Positions 43,361-53,670 of a stretch of DNA of 64,000 bases are shown here, piece after piece. This DNA comes from WHSW01 sp963740055 (lineage in GTDB: Bacteria > Actinomycetota > Thermoleophilia > Solirubrobacterales > 70-9), in assembly GCA_963740055.1 (NCBI GenBank), contig CAVUCL010000004.1:434001-498000 (forward strand), written 5' to 3'. Position numbers and translations under genes: made by a program. The notes beneath the pieces are model-generated. The model worked only from the letters and a program-made list of their open reading frames with translations. It searched no databases and was not told the origin of the DNA. The stretch's first letter is position 1. Each line of letters starts with the position of its first letter.

Positions 43361-44028
43361 CAGCTCTTCGCCCCCTCCCGCTCGCTGCTGCCTGCCCTGC
43401 TGACCTCCGCGCAGCGCGACTCGAGCACCTCGAGCGCGGCCGGCGAGACGACCAGCGAGGCATGCCCGATCACGTCGGCGACGCCGACTGCCGCCGCCGG
43501 GAGCACGTCGACGCGGGGCAGGTTGCGAAAGCTCTTCACGACCGCCGCCTCCTCGGCGCCGAGCACGAGCAGGGTCGGCGACTTGGCGCCCCACTTGCCG
43601 AGCGCCTCGGCCGCCTTCGCGGTCGAGGGGGTGTCGTAGGCGCCGGCATCGATGACCGCGATCGAGTCGCGGGCGGCGTGGACCGAGAGCGCCGAGCGCA
43701 GCGCCCGGCGCCGGGCCTTGCGGTTGACCTTGAACGTGTGCGAGCGCGGCTTCGGCCCGAACGCGGCGCCGCCGCCGCGGCGGTGCGGGACGCTGAGCGC
43801 GCCGGCGCGGGCACGACCGGTGCCCTTCTGCTTCCAGGCCTTCGCGGTGGTCATCGAGACCTCGCCGCGCCCGAGCGTCGAGGCGGTGCCGCGGCGGCGC
43901 GCGTTCAGGTCCGCGCGCGCGGCCTCGTGCACGAGGCTCTCGTGGAAGTCCTCGCCGAACAGCGCCGCGGGCAGGTCGGTCTTCGCCTGCTTGCCGAGCG
44001 TCGTCGCCTTCAGCTTCGCCTCAGCCAT
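43360..44028 (-). CDS. rplD: 50S ribosomal protein L4
   Basis: The product is 222 residues. The extended loop has WKQKGTGRARAGALSVPHRRGGG (landmarks WKQKGTGRAR and RRGGGAAFGP). In E. coli L4 also represses the S10 operon. It overlaps rplC by 8 bases. Confidence 0.97.
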   Translation of the reverse strand: MAEAKLKATTLGKQAKTDLPAALFGEDFHESLVHEAARADLNARRRGTASTLGRGEVSMTTAKAWKQKGTGRARAGALSVPHRRGGGAAFGPKPRSHTFKVNRKARRRALRSALSVHAARDSIAVIDAGAYDTPSTAKAAEALGKWGAKSPTLLVLGAEEAAVVKSFRNLPRVDVLPAAAVGVADVIGHASLVVSPAALEVLESRCAEVSRAGSSEREGAKS

Positions 44029-44644
44029 CGCTGCGCACCTCCACCGTGCCGCCCTTCGGACCGGGGACCGCGCCCCGGAGCAGCAGCAGGTTGCGCTCGG
44101 CGTCGACCTCGACCACCTCGAGCCCGCGCTGGGTGACCCGCTTGCCGCCCATGCGGCCGGGCATCTTCACGCCCTTGAACACGCGCGCCGGGTCGGCGCT
44201 GGCGCCGATCGAGCCCGGAGCGCGGACGTTGTGCGAGCCGTGCGAGACCGGGCCACGGCTGAAGTTGTGGCGCTTGATCGTGCCCTGGAAGCCCTTGCCG
44301 ACCGCCTTCGCCGAGACCTTGACCCTGGTCCCCGGCTCGAACTGCTCGACGCTCAGCGAGTCGCCGATCTGCGCCTCGGGCGCCTCGTCGCGAAACTCGA
44401 CCAGCCGGCTCATCGCCGGGTCGGCGGCGCCGCCCTTGCGCAGGTGGCCGAGCTCGGCCTTGGTCAGCTTGCGCTCCGCGATCGGGACGCCGGCGAGCTG
44501 GACCGCGGCGTAGCCGTCGCGATCGGGGATCCGGACCGCGGTGACGGTATTCGGCGCGGCCTCGATCACGGTCACGGGCACGCGCGTGCCGTCCTCGGTG
44601 AAGACCTGGGTCATGCCGACCTTGGTTCCGACGATTGCCGCCAT
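44021..44644 (-). CDS. rplC: 50S ribosomal protein L3
   Basis: The product is 207 residues. AIVGTKVGMTQVFTEDG starts it and FQGTIKRHNFSRGPVSHGSH, with the GSIGASADPARVFKG region, is the L3 signature. It stabilises the peptidyl transferase centre. It lies 15 bases after rpsJ. Confidence 0.97.
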   Translation of the reverse strand: MAAIVGTKVGMTQVFTEDGTRVPVTVIEAAPNTVTAVRIPDRDGYAAVQLAGVPIAERKLTKAELGHLRKGGAADPAMSRLVEFRDEAPEAQIGDSLSVEQFEPGTRVKVSAKAVGKGFQGTIKRHNFSRGPVSHGSHNVRAPGSIGASADPARVFKGVKMPGRMGGKRVTQRGLEVVEVDAERNLLLLRGAVPGPKGGTVEVRSDG

Positions 44645-44659
44645 CGCTCGCCGCCCGGC

Positions 44660-44980
44660 CTAGATCTTGATCTCGATGTCGACCCCGGCGGGGAGCGCGT
44701 CGAGGCGCTGCAGGGAGTCGATCGTCTTCGGGGTCGGCTGATGGATGTCGATCAGTCGCTTGTGGGTGCGGATCTCGAAGTGCTCGCGCGAGTCCTTGTC
44801 CTTGAACGGCGAGCGGATCACGCAGTAGATGTTGCGCTCGGTCGGCAGCGGCACCGGACCGGCGACCGTCGCGCCCGTGCGCGTGGCCGTGTCGACGATC
44901 TCGCGCGCCGCGCGATCGATCGCGTCGTGGTCGTACGCCTTCAGGCGAATCCGGATCTTGCTTGCTGCGATTGAGGCCAA
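44660..44980 (-). CDS. rpsJ: 30S ribosomal protein S10 (TTG start)
   Basis: The product is 106 residues. KIRIRLKAYDHDAIDRAA and REHFEIRTHKRLIDIHQP are canonical for S10. The only start near the expected N-terminus is TTG at 44980, with a weak GAAAGAG about 12 bases upstream. A rare start codon on a first-in-operon ribosomal gene suggests controlled or leader-dependent initiation. S10 also serves as NusE in antitermination. Confidence 0.95.
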   Translation of the reverse strand: MASIAASKIRIRLKAYDHDAIDRAAREIVDTATRTGATVAGPVPLPTERNIYCVIRSPFKDKDSREHFEIRTHKRLIDIHQPTPKTIDSLQRLDALPAGVDIEIKI

Positions 44981-45009
44981 AACGTGATTTCGCTCTTTCT
45001 GGGCGCAAA

Positions 45010-45042
45010 CGGGGCGCCGCCCATGTGGGGGACAGCGCCCCG
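45010..45042 (-). promoter_or_regulatory. Stem-loop in the S10-operon leader
   Basis: On the minus strand CGGGGCGC (45042-45035) can pair with GCGCCCCG (45017-45010) across a 17-base loop, followed by TTTGCG, 30 bases before the rpsJ TTG. It could be a pause or attenuation structure in the leader. The U-tract is short, so it is not a strong terminator. Confidence 0.4.
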
Positions 45043-45091
45043 GTCGTATGTCCTTTCAATTACCCGCGGCGGGCGGCTGTCGCCCGGCGCC

Positions 45092-45120
45092 AAAGGAAAG
45101 CCGGCCAACGGGGCCGGCTT
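45092..45120 (-). terminator. Intrinsic terminator after tuf
   Basis: On the minus strand AAGCCGGCC (45120-45112) pairs with GGCCGGCTT (45106-45098) around a CCGTT-type loop and is followed by TCCTTTGG, a partly T-rich tract. It lies 8 bases past the tuf stop and would separate the fusA-tuf unit from the S10 operon. Confidence 0.7.
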
Positions 45121-45127
45121 CCTGTCG

Positions 45128-46309
<1,182 letters not shown>

Positions 46310-46394
46310 CTCTTTGCTTCAGCTCCTTGCTGTCTTCGCTTGTTCTAAGTCTTCGGGTGTCTATCTCCGGGCAACCCCGGAAGGATTACAAAAA

Positions 46395-48510
<2,116 letters not shown>

Positions 48511-48608
48511 TTGTTTCGTAGAGTTCGGGTTGGGTTGTTGTAGTTTGAGCGTCGTCAGCCGGATTCTGGAGGAGGAGACGAGCGGTAAACGCGCGGTCTC
48601 GGCGCAAG

Positions 48609-48629
48609 AAAAAGGGCCCTCACGGGCCC
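48609..48629 (-). terminator. Terminator-like hairpin in the fusA leader (possible attenuator)
   Basis: On the minus strand GGGCCC-GTGA-GGGCCC is followed by TTTTTC. This is a compact intrinsic-terminator shape located ~100 bases upstream of the fusA ATG and downstream of the promoter at 48736-48744. On the plus strand there is no T-tract. It would stop part of the transcripts before fusA unless antiterminated. Confidence 0.55.
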
Positions 48630-48735
48630 CAGCGCTGATCGCCGAATAACCCGGAACGCCTTATGTCGTGCGGCTCTCCATGGAAGGAATCACCGCTCGC
48701 GGGCCACGCTCGGACGGGCACGCAAGCGACGCGTG

Positions 48736-48757
48736 ACTATAGCAGAGCCCCTAGGGG
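48736..48757 (-). promoter_or_regulatory. Extended -10 promoter of fusA with CCCCTAGGGG palindrome
   Basis: On the minus strand TGC-TATAGT (48744-48736) is an extended -10 element. The perfect palindrome CCCCTAGGGG (48748-48757) occupies what would be the spacer and lies close to the start of the divergent gene at 48773. No clear -35 element is present. The 262-base gap 48511-48772 therefore holds this promoter, the leader hairpin and little else that I can recognise. Confidence 0.5.
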
Positions 48758-48772
48758 TCTCCTGGCGGGCGA

Positions 48773-49549
48773 ATGGCCCTGAAAAGGCGGATCTCGGGCG
48801 GCTCGCGGACGCCGAAGCTGCCCGCTGGAGCGCGCTCGTTCGGGGTCGAGCTGGCGAAGCTCGGCCGCGAGATGCTGGTCATCCCGGCGCAGATCTGGCT
48901 CGCGATCGCCGAGGTCGCGGGCGCGGCGACGCTGACCGCGTGGCGGCGGGCGCTGCGGCCGCTGATCGCGCTGATCGCGGCGGCGGTCGTCGCCACCTAT
49001 CGCTGGGCGCTCGCGAACGTGACCCCGGCGCGGGCGCTCGTCGCTGTCTGCGCCGTCGGCCTCGTCGTGCTCGCCGCCTCGCAGTGGCAGGACTACCGGG
49101 GGATCAGCGTCGGCACGCCCGACTACTCCGGGGTCGAGATCGTCGCCCCGGCGCCCGAGGTCGATCGCGCCCGCGCCGGCGACGCCCACGCCTGGGCGAT
49201 GCTTCCGATCGCGATCGCCGGGCTGGTGGTGCTCGGCTTCGCGCTCGCCGGGCGGCCGCGGCTCGCGCGGCTGCTGATCCCGCTCGGGATCGTCGCGATC
49301 GCGATCAGCGTCCTGGTCGACGCCCCCAAGGGCCTCGACGAGGGCACCGCCGCGATCGCCTACGAGGGCGCCGAGGCGGCGCTGCTCGAGGGCTTCTGGC
49401 TCCAGATCGCCGCCGGTGCGGTGCTGATCGTCTGCGGCCTGCTGCTGCCGCGCTACCTGCGTCCGCAGACGGCCGCCGACGCGACCCGTACCCGGCGCGA
49501 CGTCGGCTTCAGCCTCCCGAAGCGGCGGGTCGGGGACGCGCGCACGTGA
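48773..49549 (+). CDS. Membrane protein of unknown function
   Basis: The product is 258 residues with about five hydrophobic helices: about 61-77 (RPLIALIAAAVVATYRW), 86-103, 140-158, 163-180 and 208-230. The N-terminus is basic (MALKRRISGGSRTPK). I do not recognise the family. It is transcribed opposite to the ribosomal genes, sits between fusA and rpsG, and overlaps the next gene by GTGA, so the two form a pair. Confidence 0.7.
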   Translation: MALKRRISGGSRTPKLPAGARSFGVELAKLGREMLVIPAQIWLAIAEVAGAATLTAWRRALRPLIALIAAAVVATYRWALANVTPARALVAVCAVGLVVLAASQWQDYRGISVGTPDYSGVEIVAPAPEVDRARAGDAHAWAMLPIAIAGLVVLGFALAGRPRLARLLIPLGIVAIAISVLVDAPKGLDEGTAAIAYEGAEAALLEGFWLQIAAGAVLIVCGLLLPRYLRPQTAADATRTRRDVGFSLPKRRVGDART

Positions 49550-50169
49550 CCGTGACCAGGCTCACCCGCCTGCTGCCGCTGGCCTGCCTGGTCTCGGCGA
49601 TCTGCCTGTTCGCCTCCGAGCTGATGACGATGTTCGAGTTCATCCCGCCCGGCGGCGAGGCGCTCGACGAGGTCTCCAACGCCGAGCGCCACGGCAACGC
49701 GATGTTCGTGATCGCGGCGTTCGCGATCGGGGCGCTCGGGCTGGCCGTCTTCGCCGCCTCGAAGCCGGCGGCGATCGCGGTCGCGGCGATGGGCGGGATC
49801 GCGCTGCTGTTCTTCCTCCTCGGCGACCTGCCCGACGCCGGTCAGGTGGGCACGCTCGACGACGCCCGCCAGTCGTTCTTCGACGCCGAGACCGTGCCCC
49901 AGGGCGGCTTCTGGATGCTGCTGGTGAGCTCGCTCGGGCTCACCGTGACCGGGGTCGCGCTCGCGACCCTGACCCCGGAGCAGCTCGCCGCGCTGCGCCC
50001 GAAGCGCCGCGCGCGCGCCGACGGCGACCAACCCGAGGCCGAGCACCGAGGCGCCCTCGCGCGAGGAGCCCGAACGCAACCCGCACCCGGCCGACGACGA
50101 GCGCCAGGCACCCCGCCTCGGCCGCCGTCCACGCCCCCGCCAGCGCGGCTAAGCGGCTACCAGCGGTAG
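49546..50169 (+). CDS. Membrane protein of unknown function (possible frameshift near the 3' end)
   Basis: From the GTG at 49546 the frame reads 207 residues with four hydrophobic segments (about 4-24, 48-64, 70-90, 125-145). The loop FEFIPPGGEALDEVSNAERHG lies between the first two (20-residue landmark FEFIPPGGEALDEVSNAERH). The last ~40 residues are low-complexity and overlap rpsG. A one-base change near 50040 would give a charged ending (REEPERNPHPADDER, then RPRPRQRG) and a stop at 50152, just before rpsG. The family is unknown. Confidence 0.65.
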   Translation: MTVTRLTRLLPLACLVSAICLFASELMTMFEFIPPGGEALDEVSNAERHGNAMFVIAAFAIGALGLAVFAASKPAAIAVAAMGGIALLFFLLGDLPDAGQVGTLDDARQSFFDAETVPQGGFWMLLVSSLGLTVTGVALATLTPEQLAALRPKRRARADGDQPEAEHRGALARGARTQPAPGRRRAPGTPPRPPSTPPPARLSGYQR

Positions 50170-50627
50170 TGGGCGAACGCCTTGTTCGCCTGCGCCATCC
50201 GGTAAATGTCGTCCTTGCGCTTCCAGGCGCTGCCCTGCTGGGAGATCGAGTCGAGGATCTCGTTCGCGAGCCGCTCGGCCATCGACTTCTCGCGCCGGTT
50301 GCGGGCGAAGCCGACGAGCCAGCGGACCGCGAGCGTGCGCGCGCGGCGCGGCGGGACCTCAACCGGCACCTGGTAGGTGGCGCCGCCGACCCGGCGCGAG
50401 CGAACCTCGAGCACCGGGGTCAGTTCCTTGATCGAGTCCTCGAGCACCTCGACCGGGGCGCGACCGCTGCGCTCGCCGACGATCGCGAGCGCGTCGTAGG
50501 TGATCTGCTCGGCGGTCGACTTCTTGCCGTGGAGCATGACCTTGTTGACGACCTGCTGCACGAGCCGGCTCTTGTGGACGGAGTCGGCCTCGACGGGGCG
50601 GATCGCTGGCGGGTTGCGGCGCGGCAT
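50157..50627 (-). CDS. rpsG: 30S ribosomal protein S7
   Basis: The product is 156 residues: MPRRNPPAIRPVEADSVHKS and RRVGGATYQVPVEVPPRRA are canonical. It organises the 30S head. It follows rpsL by 16 bases; downstream fusA is displaced by two inserted plus-strand genes. Confidence 0.97.
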   Translation of the reverse strand: MPRRNPPAIRPVEADSVHKSRLVQQVVNKVMLHGKKSTAEQITYDALAIVGERSGRAPVEVLEDSIKELTPVLEVRSRRVGGATYQVPVEVPPRRARTLAVRWLVGFARNRREKSMAERLANEILDSISQQGSAWKRKDDIYRMAQANKAFAHYRW

Positions 50628-50643
50628 CAGCGCTGCGCCGCCA

Positions 50644-51036
50644 CTACTTCTTGACCCCGTACTGGGATCGAGCCTGCTTGCGGTCCGAGACGCCGGAGGC
50701 GTCGAGGGTCCCCCGGATCACCTTGTAGCGGACGCCCGGGAGGTCCTTGACCCGGCCGCCGCGGACGAGCACGACCGAGTGCTCCTGGAGGTTGTGACCC
50801 TCGCCCGGGATGTAGCAGGTGACCTCCATCCCGTTGGTGAGTCGCACGCGGGCGACCTTGCGCAGAGCCGAGTTCGGCTTCTTCGGGGTCGCGGTGTAGA
50901 CGCGCGTGCAGACGCCGCGTCGCTGCGGCGCGGAGATCCGGCGCTTGCGGCCCTGGCCCGACTTCAGGCCCGGGGTCGCGACCTTCTTCTGCGGCGGCTT
51001 GCGGCCCTTGCGGATGAGCTGGTTGGTGCTTGGCAC
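50644..51036 (-). CDS. rpsL: 30S ribosomal protein S12
   Basis: The product is 130 residues with a GTG start. TATPKKPNSALRKVARVRL holds the lysine corresponding to E. coli Lys43, and VLVRGGRVKDLPGVRYK the one corresponding to Lys88; both are the streptomycin-sensitive residues. It monitors decoding. The start lies 8 bases after an extended -10 element, so the mRNA is probably leaderless. Confidence 0.97.
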   Translation of the reverse strand: MPSTNQLIRKGRKPPQKKVATPGLKSGQGRKRRISAPQRRGVCTRVYTATPKKPNSALRKVARVRLTNGMEVTCYIPGEGHNLQEHSVVLVRGGRVKDLPGVRYKVIRGTLDASGVSDRKQARSQYGVKK

Positions 51037-51044
51037 GGCGGCCG

Positions 51045-51053
51045 AAGATAGCA
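51045..51053 (-). promoter_or_regulatory. Extended -10 promoter of rpsL-rpsG (leaderless)
   Basis: On the minus strand TGC-TATCTT is followed by 8 bases and the GTG of rpsL. This is the same TGC-TATNNT form as the fusA promoter at 48736-48744. No ribosome-binding site is present. Confidence 0.5.
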
Positions 51054-51065
51054 GGGCGCCGTCGC

Positions 51066-51071
51066 TACGCT
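51066..51071 (+). promoter_or_regulatory. -10 element of a probable leaderless promoter for the HAD gene
   Basis: TACGCT ends exactly 6 bases before the GTG at 51078. With the rpsL promoter it forms a compact divergent promoter within 41 bases. Confidence 0.45.
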
Positions 51072-51077
51072 GACCTG

Positions 51078-51584
51078 GTGAGCGCCGAAAGACCGGTCCT
51101 GGCGGTGGATGTCGACGGCGTCGTCAGCCTGTTCGGGTTCGACAGGCCGCTGGACGAGGTCGGCGGGCGCTTTCACCTCATCGACGGTGTCGCGCACTGC
51201 ATCTCCGATGCCGCGGGCGCCCAGCTCCGGCGGCTCGGCGGGACCTACGAGCTCGTCTGGGCGACCGGCTGGGAGGACCGCGCCAACGACCACCTGCCGC
51301 TGCTGCTCGGGCTCCCGACCGAGCTCCCGGTGCTCTACTTCGACGGCCGGGCGCGATTCGGCACCGCGCACTGGAAGCTCGACGCGCTCGAGGAGTACGC
51401 GCGCGACCGGCCGCTCGCCTGGATCGACGACTCGCTCGACGAGAGCTGTCACCAGTGGGCGTCGCGCCGCCGCGCCCCGACCCTGCTCGTGCCGACCGAG
51501 TCGCACGTCGGGATCACACCCGCCCACACCGAGGCCCTGCTGAGCTGGGCCGAGGCGGGGTACACTGCCTCCAGGGACCGGTGA
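51078..51584 (+). CDS. Small HAD-fold protein (HAD_SAK-like)
   Basis: The product is 168 residues. VLAVDVDGVVSLFGF is HAD motif I (DxDG), ELVWATGWEDRANDHLP holds motif II with the WATGWE pattern of the HAD domain found in Swiss-Army-Knife RNA-repair proteins, and LAWIDDSLDES is the motif IV acidic pair. It has no cap domain. It is probably a phosphatase-type hydrolase; the substrate is unknown. It is transcribed divergently from rpsL. Confidence 0.78.
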   Translation: MSAERPVLAVDVDGVVSLFGFDRPLDEVGGRFHLIDGVAHCISDAAGAQLRRLGGTYELVWATGWEDRANDHLPLLLGLPTELPVLYFDGRARFGTAHWKLDALEEYARDRPLAWIDDSLDESCHQWASRRRAPTLLVPTESHVGITPAHTEALLSWAEAGYTASRDR

Positions 51585-51606
51585 GCGACCGAGGGATGGC
51601 GTAGGC

Positions 51607-51936
51607 GTGGAGGGCTTTTTCCCGATCTTCTTCCTGATGGTGATCTTGAAGATCCCCGTCGCCGCCCTCCTGTATCTGGTCTGGTGGGCGTTCCGGGCCG
51701 AGACCCTGCCCGAGGAGGCGCCGCCGGGCGAGCCCGACGACCACCGCTTCCGCCGCTTCCGCCGCGAGCCCAAGCGCCCGCGCGGACCGCGACGCGGCGA
51801 TCACGGACCGGACGCGATCCCGCTCGCGGACTGCCCACCCGGCGGGCGCACGCGGGTGCTCACCCCGCCGGCGCCGGTACGCGCGAGCGGCGCTCGCGCC
51901 GCGGAGCGCGGTTCGGCCGAGCCGGTCGAGCGCTAG
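51607..51936 (+). CDS. Small single-helix membrane protein with basic proline-rich tail
   Basis: The product is 109 residues from the GTG at 51607. One membrane helix at about 4-28 (FFPIFFLMVILKIPVAALLY) is followed by RFRRFRREPKRPRGPRR and a low-complexity tail. The family is not recognised. The tail end could be affected by a frame error, so the 3' boundary is less certain than the start. Confidence 0.5.
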   Translation: MEGFFPIFFLMVILKIPVAALLYLVWWAFRAETLPEEAPPGEPDDHRFRRFRREPKRPRGPRRGDHGPDAIPLADCPPGGRTRVLTPPAPVRASGARAAERGSAEPVER

Positions 51937-51950
51937 CGCGGCCGCGGCCG

Positions 51951-52583
51951 ATGGGGGACGTGCGGACGCTGTCGCTGTTCGAGGCGCCGACGACCGAGTC
52001 GGTGGACGGGCTCCAGTGGCTGCCTGTCCGCCGCCTGCTCGAGGTCGGCGCCTTCGGCGTGAACGCGTTTCGAGCCGCTCGCAGTGGCGAGCAGGTGGTC
52101 GAGGAGCACGTCGAGTCACCGGGCCAGGAGGAGCTCTATCTGGTCGTCCGCGGCCGCGCCTCGTTCACGGTCGGCTCCGAGGAGCTCGACGCCCCCACCG
52201 GGACAGTCGTCTTCGTTCCCGATCCGGAGGCCCGGCGCAGCGCCGTCGCCGCCGAGGACGAGACCGTGATCCTCGCGGTCGGCGGCTGGCGCGACCGCGC
52301 CTACCACCCGCTGCCGTGGGAGCCGATCTACCTCGCGATGGCGGAGATGCGGGCCGGCGACTGGGCCGGGGCGGCGGCGACGATCGAGCGCGAGGCCGGA
52401 TCGCAGCTCGAGACGGCGCCGGTCCAGTACCGGCTCGCCTGCCTGCACGCTCGCGCCGGCGACCGCGACCGGGCGCTCGGCGCGCTGCGAAGCGCGCTCG
52501 AGCGCAACCCGGACCTCGCCTCGCGGGCGCGCGACGAGGCCGCGCTGGAGCCGCTTCGCGAGCTCCCGGGCTGGCCGCTCTAG
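51951..52583 (+). CDS. Cupin-domain protein with C-terminal TPR-like helices
   Basis: The product is 210 residues. Residues about 30-115 form a cupin (EELYLVVRGRASFTVGSEEL and GTVVFVPDPEARRSAVA), with only some of the usual metal-binding histidines. Residues about 125-205 are helical repeats (YLAMAEMRAGDWAGAAATIE and RLACLHARAGDRDRALGAL), TPR-like. A sensor or binding role is possible; the ligand is unknown. It is convergent with the cystathionine gene, with 4 bases between stops. Confidence 0.75.
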   Translation: MGDVRTLSLFEAPTTESVDGLQWLPVRRLLEVGAFGVNAFRAARSGEQVVEEHVESPGQEELYLVVRGRASFTVGSEELDAPTGTVVFVPDPEARRSAVAAEDETVILAVGGWRDRAYHPLPWEPIYLAMAEMRAGDWAGAAATIEREAGSQLETAPVQYRLACLHARAGDRDRALGALRSALERNPDLASRARDEAALEPLRELPGWPL

Positions 52584-52587
52584 CGCC

Positions 52588-53670
52588 CTAGCCCTCGAGC
52601 GCGCGCTCGAGGTCGGCGATCAGGTCCTCGGCGGCCTCGATCCCGCACGAGAGCCGGACCAGGTCCGCGGGGACCGCGGCGTCGGAGTCCTCGACCGACT
52701 GATGGGTCATCGCCTGCGGGACCTCGATCAGCGACTCGACCCCGCCCAGCGACTCGGCGAGCGCGAACACCTCGGTCCGCCCGACCAGCGCGACCGCGTC
52801 CGGATGGCGAAACGAGACCATGCCGCCGAACCCCGGCCAGCGGACGTCCTCGACCCGGTCGGCGCCGCGCAGCCAGTCGCTGACCGCGCGCCCGTTCTCG
52901 GTGTGGCGCGCGACCCGCAGCGCCAGGGTCCGGATCCCGCGGTGGACGAGGAAGCAGTCGAACGGGCCCGGCACCGCGCCGACCGAGTTCTGGACGAAGC
53001 GAACCCGTTCGTGCAGGTCGGATTCGGCGCAGATCACGGCGCCGCCGACGACGTCGGAGTGACCGCCCAGGTACTTGGTGGTCGAGTGCACGACCGCGGT
53101 AGCGCCGAGCTCGAGCGGGCGCTGCACGATCGGGGTCGCGAAGGTGTTGTCGACGACGACCGCGCGGCCCGCGGCCGCCTCGACAACCGCCGGAACGTCG
53201 ATCTCGGTCAGCAGCGGGTTGGTCGGCGTCTCGACCCAGATCAGCCGCGTCTCGGGCCGGATCGCCCCGCGCAGGGCGTCGAGGTCCGCCTGGTCGACGA
53301 GGTCGTAGTCGAGCCCGAAACGGCGCAGCACCTTGTCGACGAGGCGGTAGGTGCCCCCGTAGAGATCGCTCGGCAGGATCAGGTGATCGCCGGCGTTGAG
53401 CGCCGCCGAGAGCACGGCATGGGTCGCCGCCATCCCGCTCGCGAACGCGCTTCCGTGGCCGCCCTCGAGCTCGCCGAGCGCCTGCTCGAGCGCGGCGCGG
53501 GTCGGGTTCGCCGAGCGCGAGTAGTCGAACTCGCCGACGAACTCCCCCGGCGCCGGCTGGACGAAGGTCGAGCTCTGGTGGATCGCCGGGATCACCGAGC
53601 CATAGGTCGGGTCGGGCTCGAGCCCGGCGTGCACGACCCGGGTGTCGATCCGCTTCCCCTCCCCGCTCAC
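52588..53670 (-). CDS. Cystathionine gamma-lyase/gamma-synthase family PLP enzyme
   Basis: The product is 360 residues. PLP-binding Lys199 is in HSTTKYLGGHSD, and GSAFASGMAATHAVL, YGGTYRL and WVETPTNPLL are family motifs. With the adjacent cystathionine beta-synthase, whose stop overlaps its start, the likely role is cystathionine gamma-lyase (cysteine from cystathionine). Gamma-synthase or homocysteine formation cannot be excluded from sequence. Confidence 0.9.
   Translation of the reverse strand: MSGEGKRIDTRVVHAGLEPDPTYGSVIPAIHQSSTFVQPAPGEFVGEFDYSRSANPTRAALEQALGELEGGHGSAFASGMAATHAVLSAALNAGDHLILPSDLYGGTYRLVDKVLRRFGLDYDLVDQADLDALRGAIRPETRLIWVETPTNPLLTEIDVPAVVEAAAGRAVVVDNTFATPIVQRPLELGATAVVHSTTKYLGGHSDVVGGAVICAESDLHERVRFVQNSVGAVPGPFDCFLVHRGIRTLALRVARHTENGRAVSDWLRGADRVEDVRWPGFGGMVSFRHPDAVALVGRTEVFALAESLGGVESLIEVPQAMTHQSVEDSDAAVPADLVRLSCGIEAAEDLIADLERALEG

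Noticed and set aside
46310..46394. Terminator between fusA and tuf
   Set aside because: No convincing GC-rich stem with a T-tract on the minus strand. The genes are probably co-transcribed.
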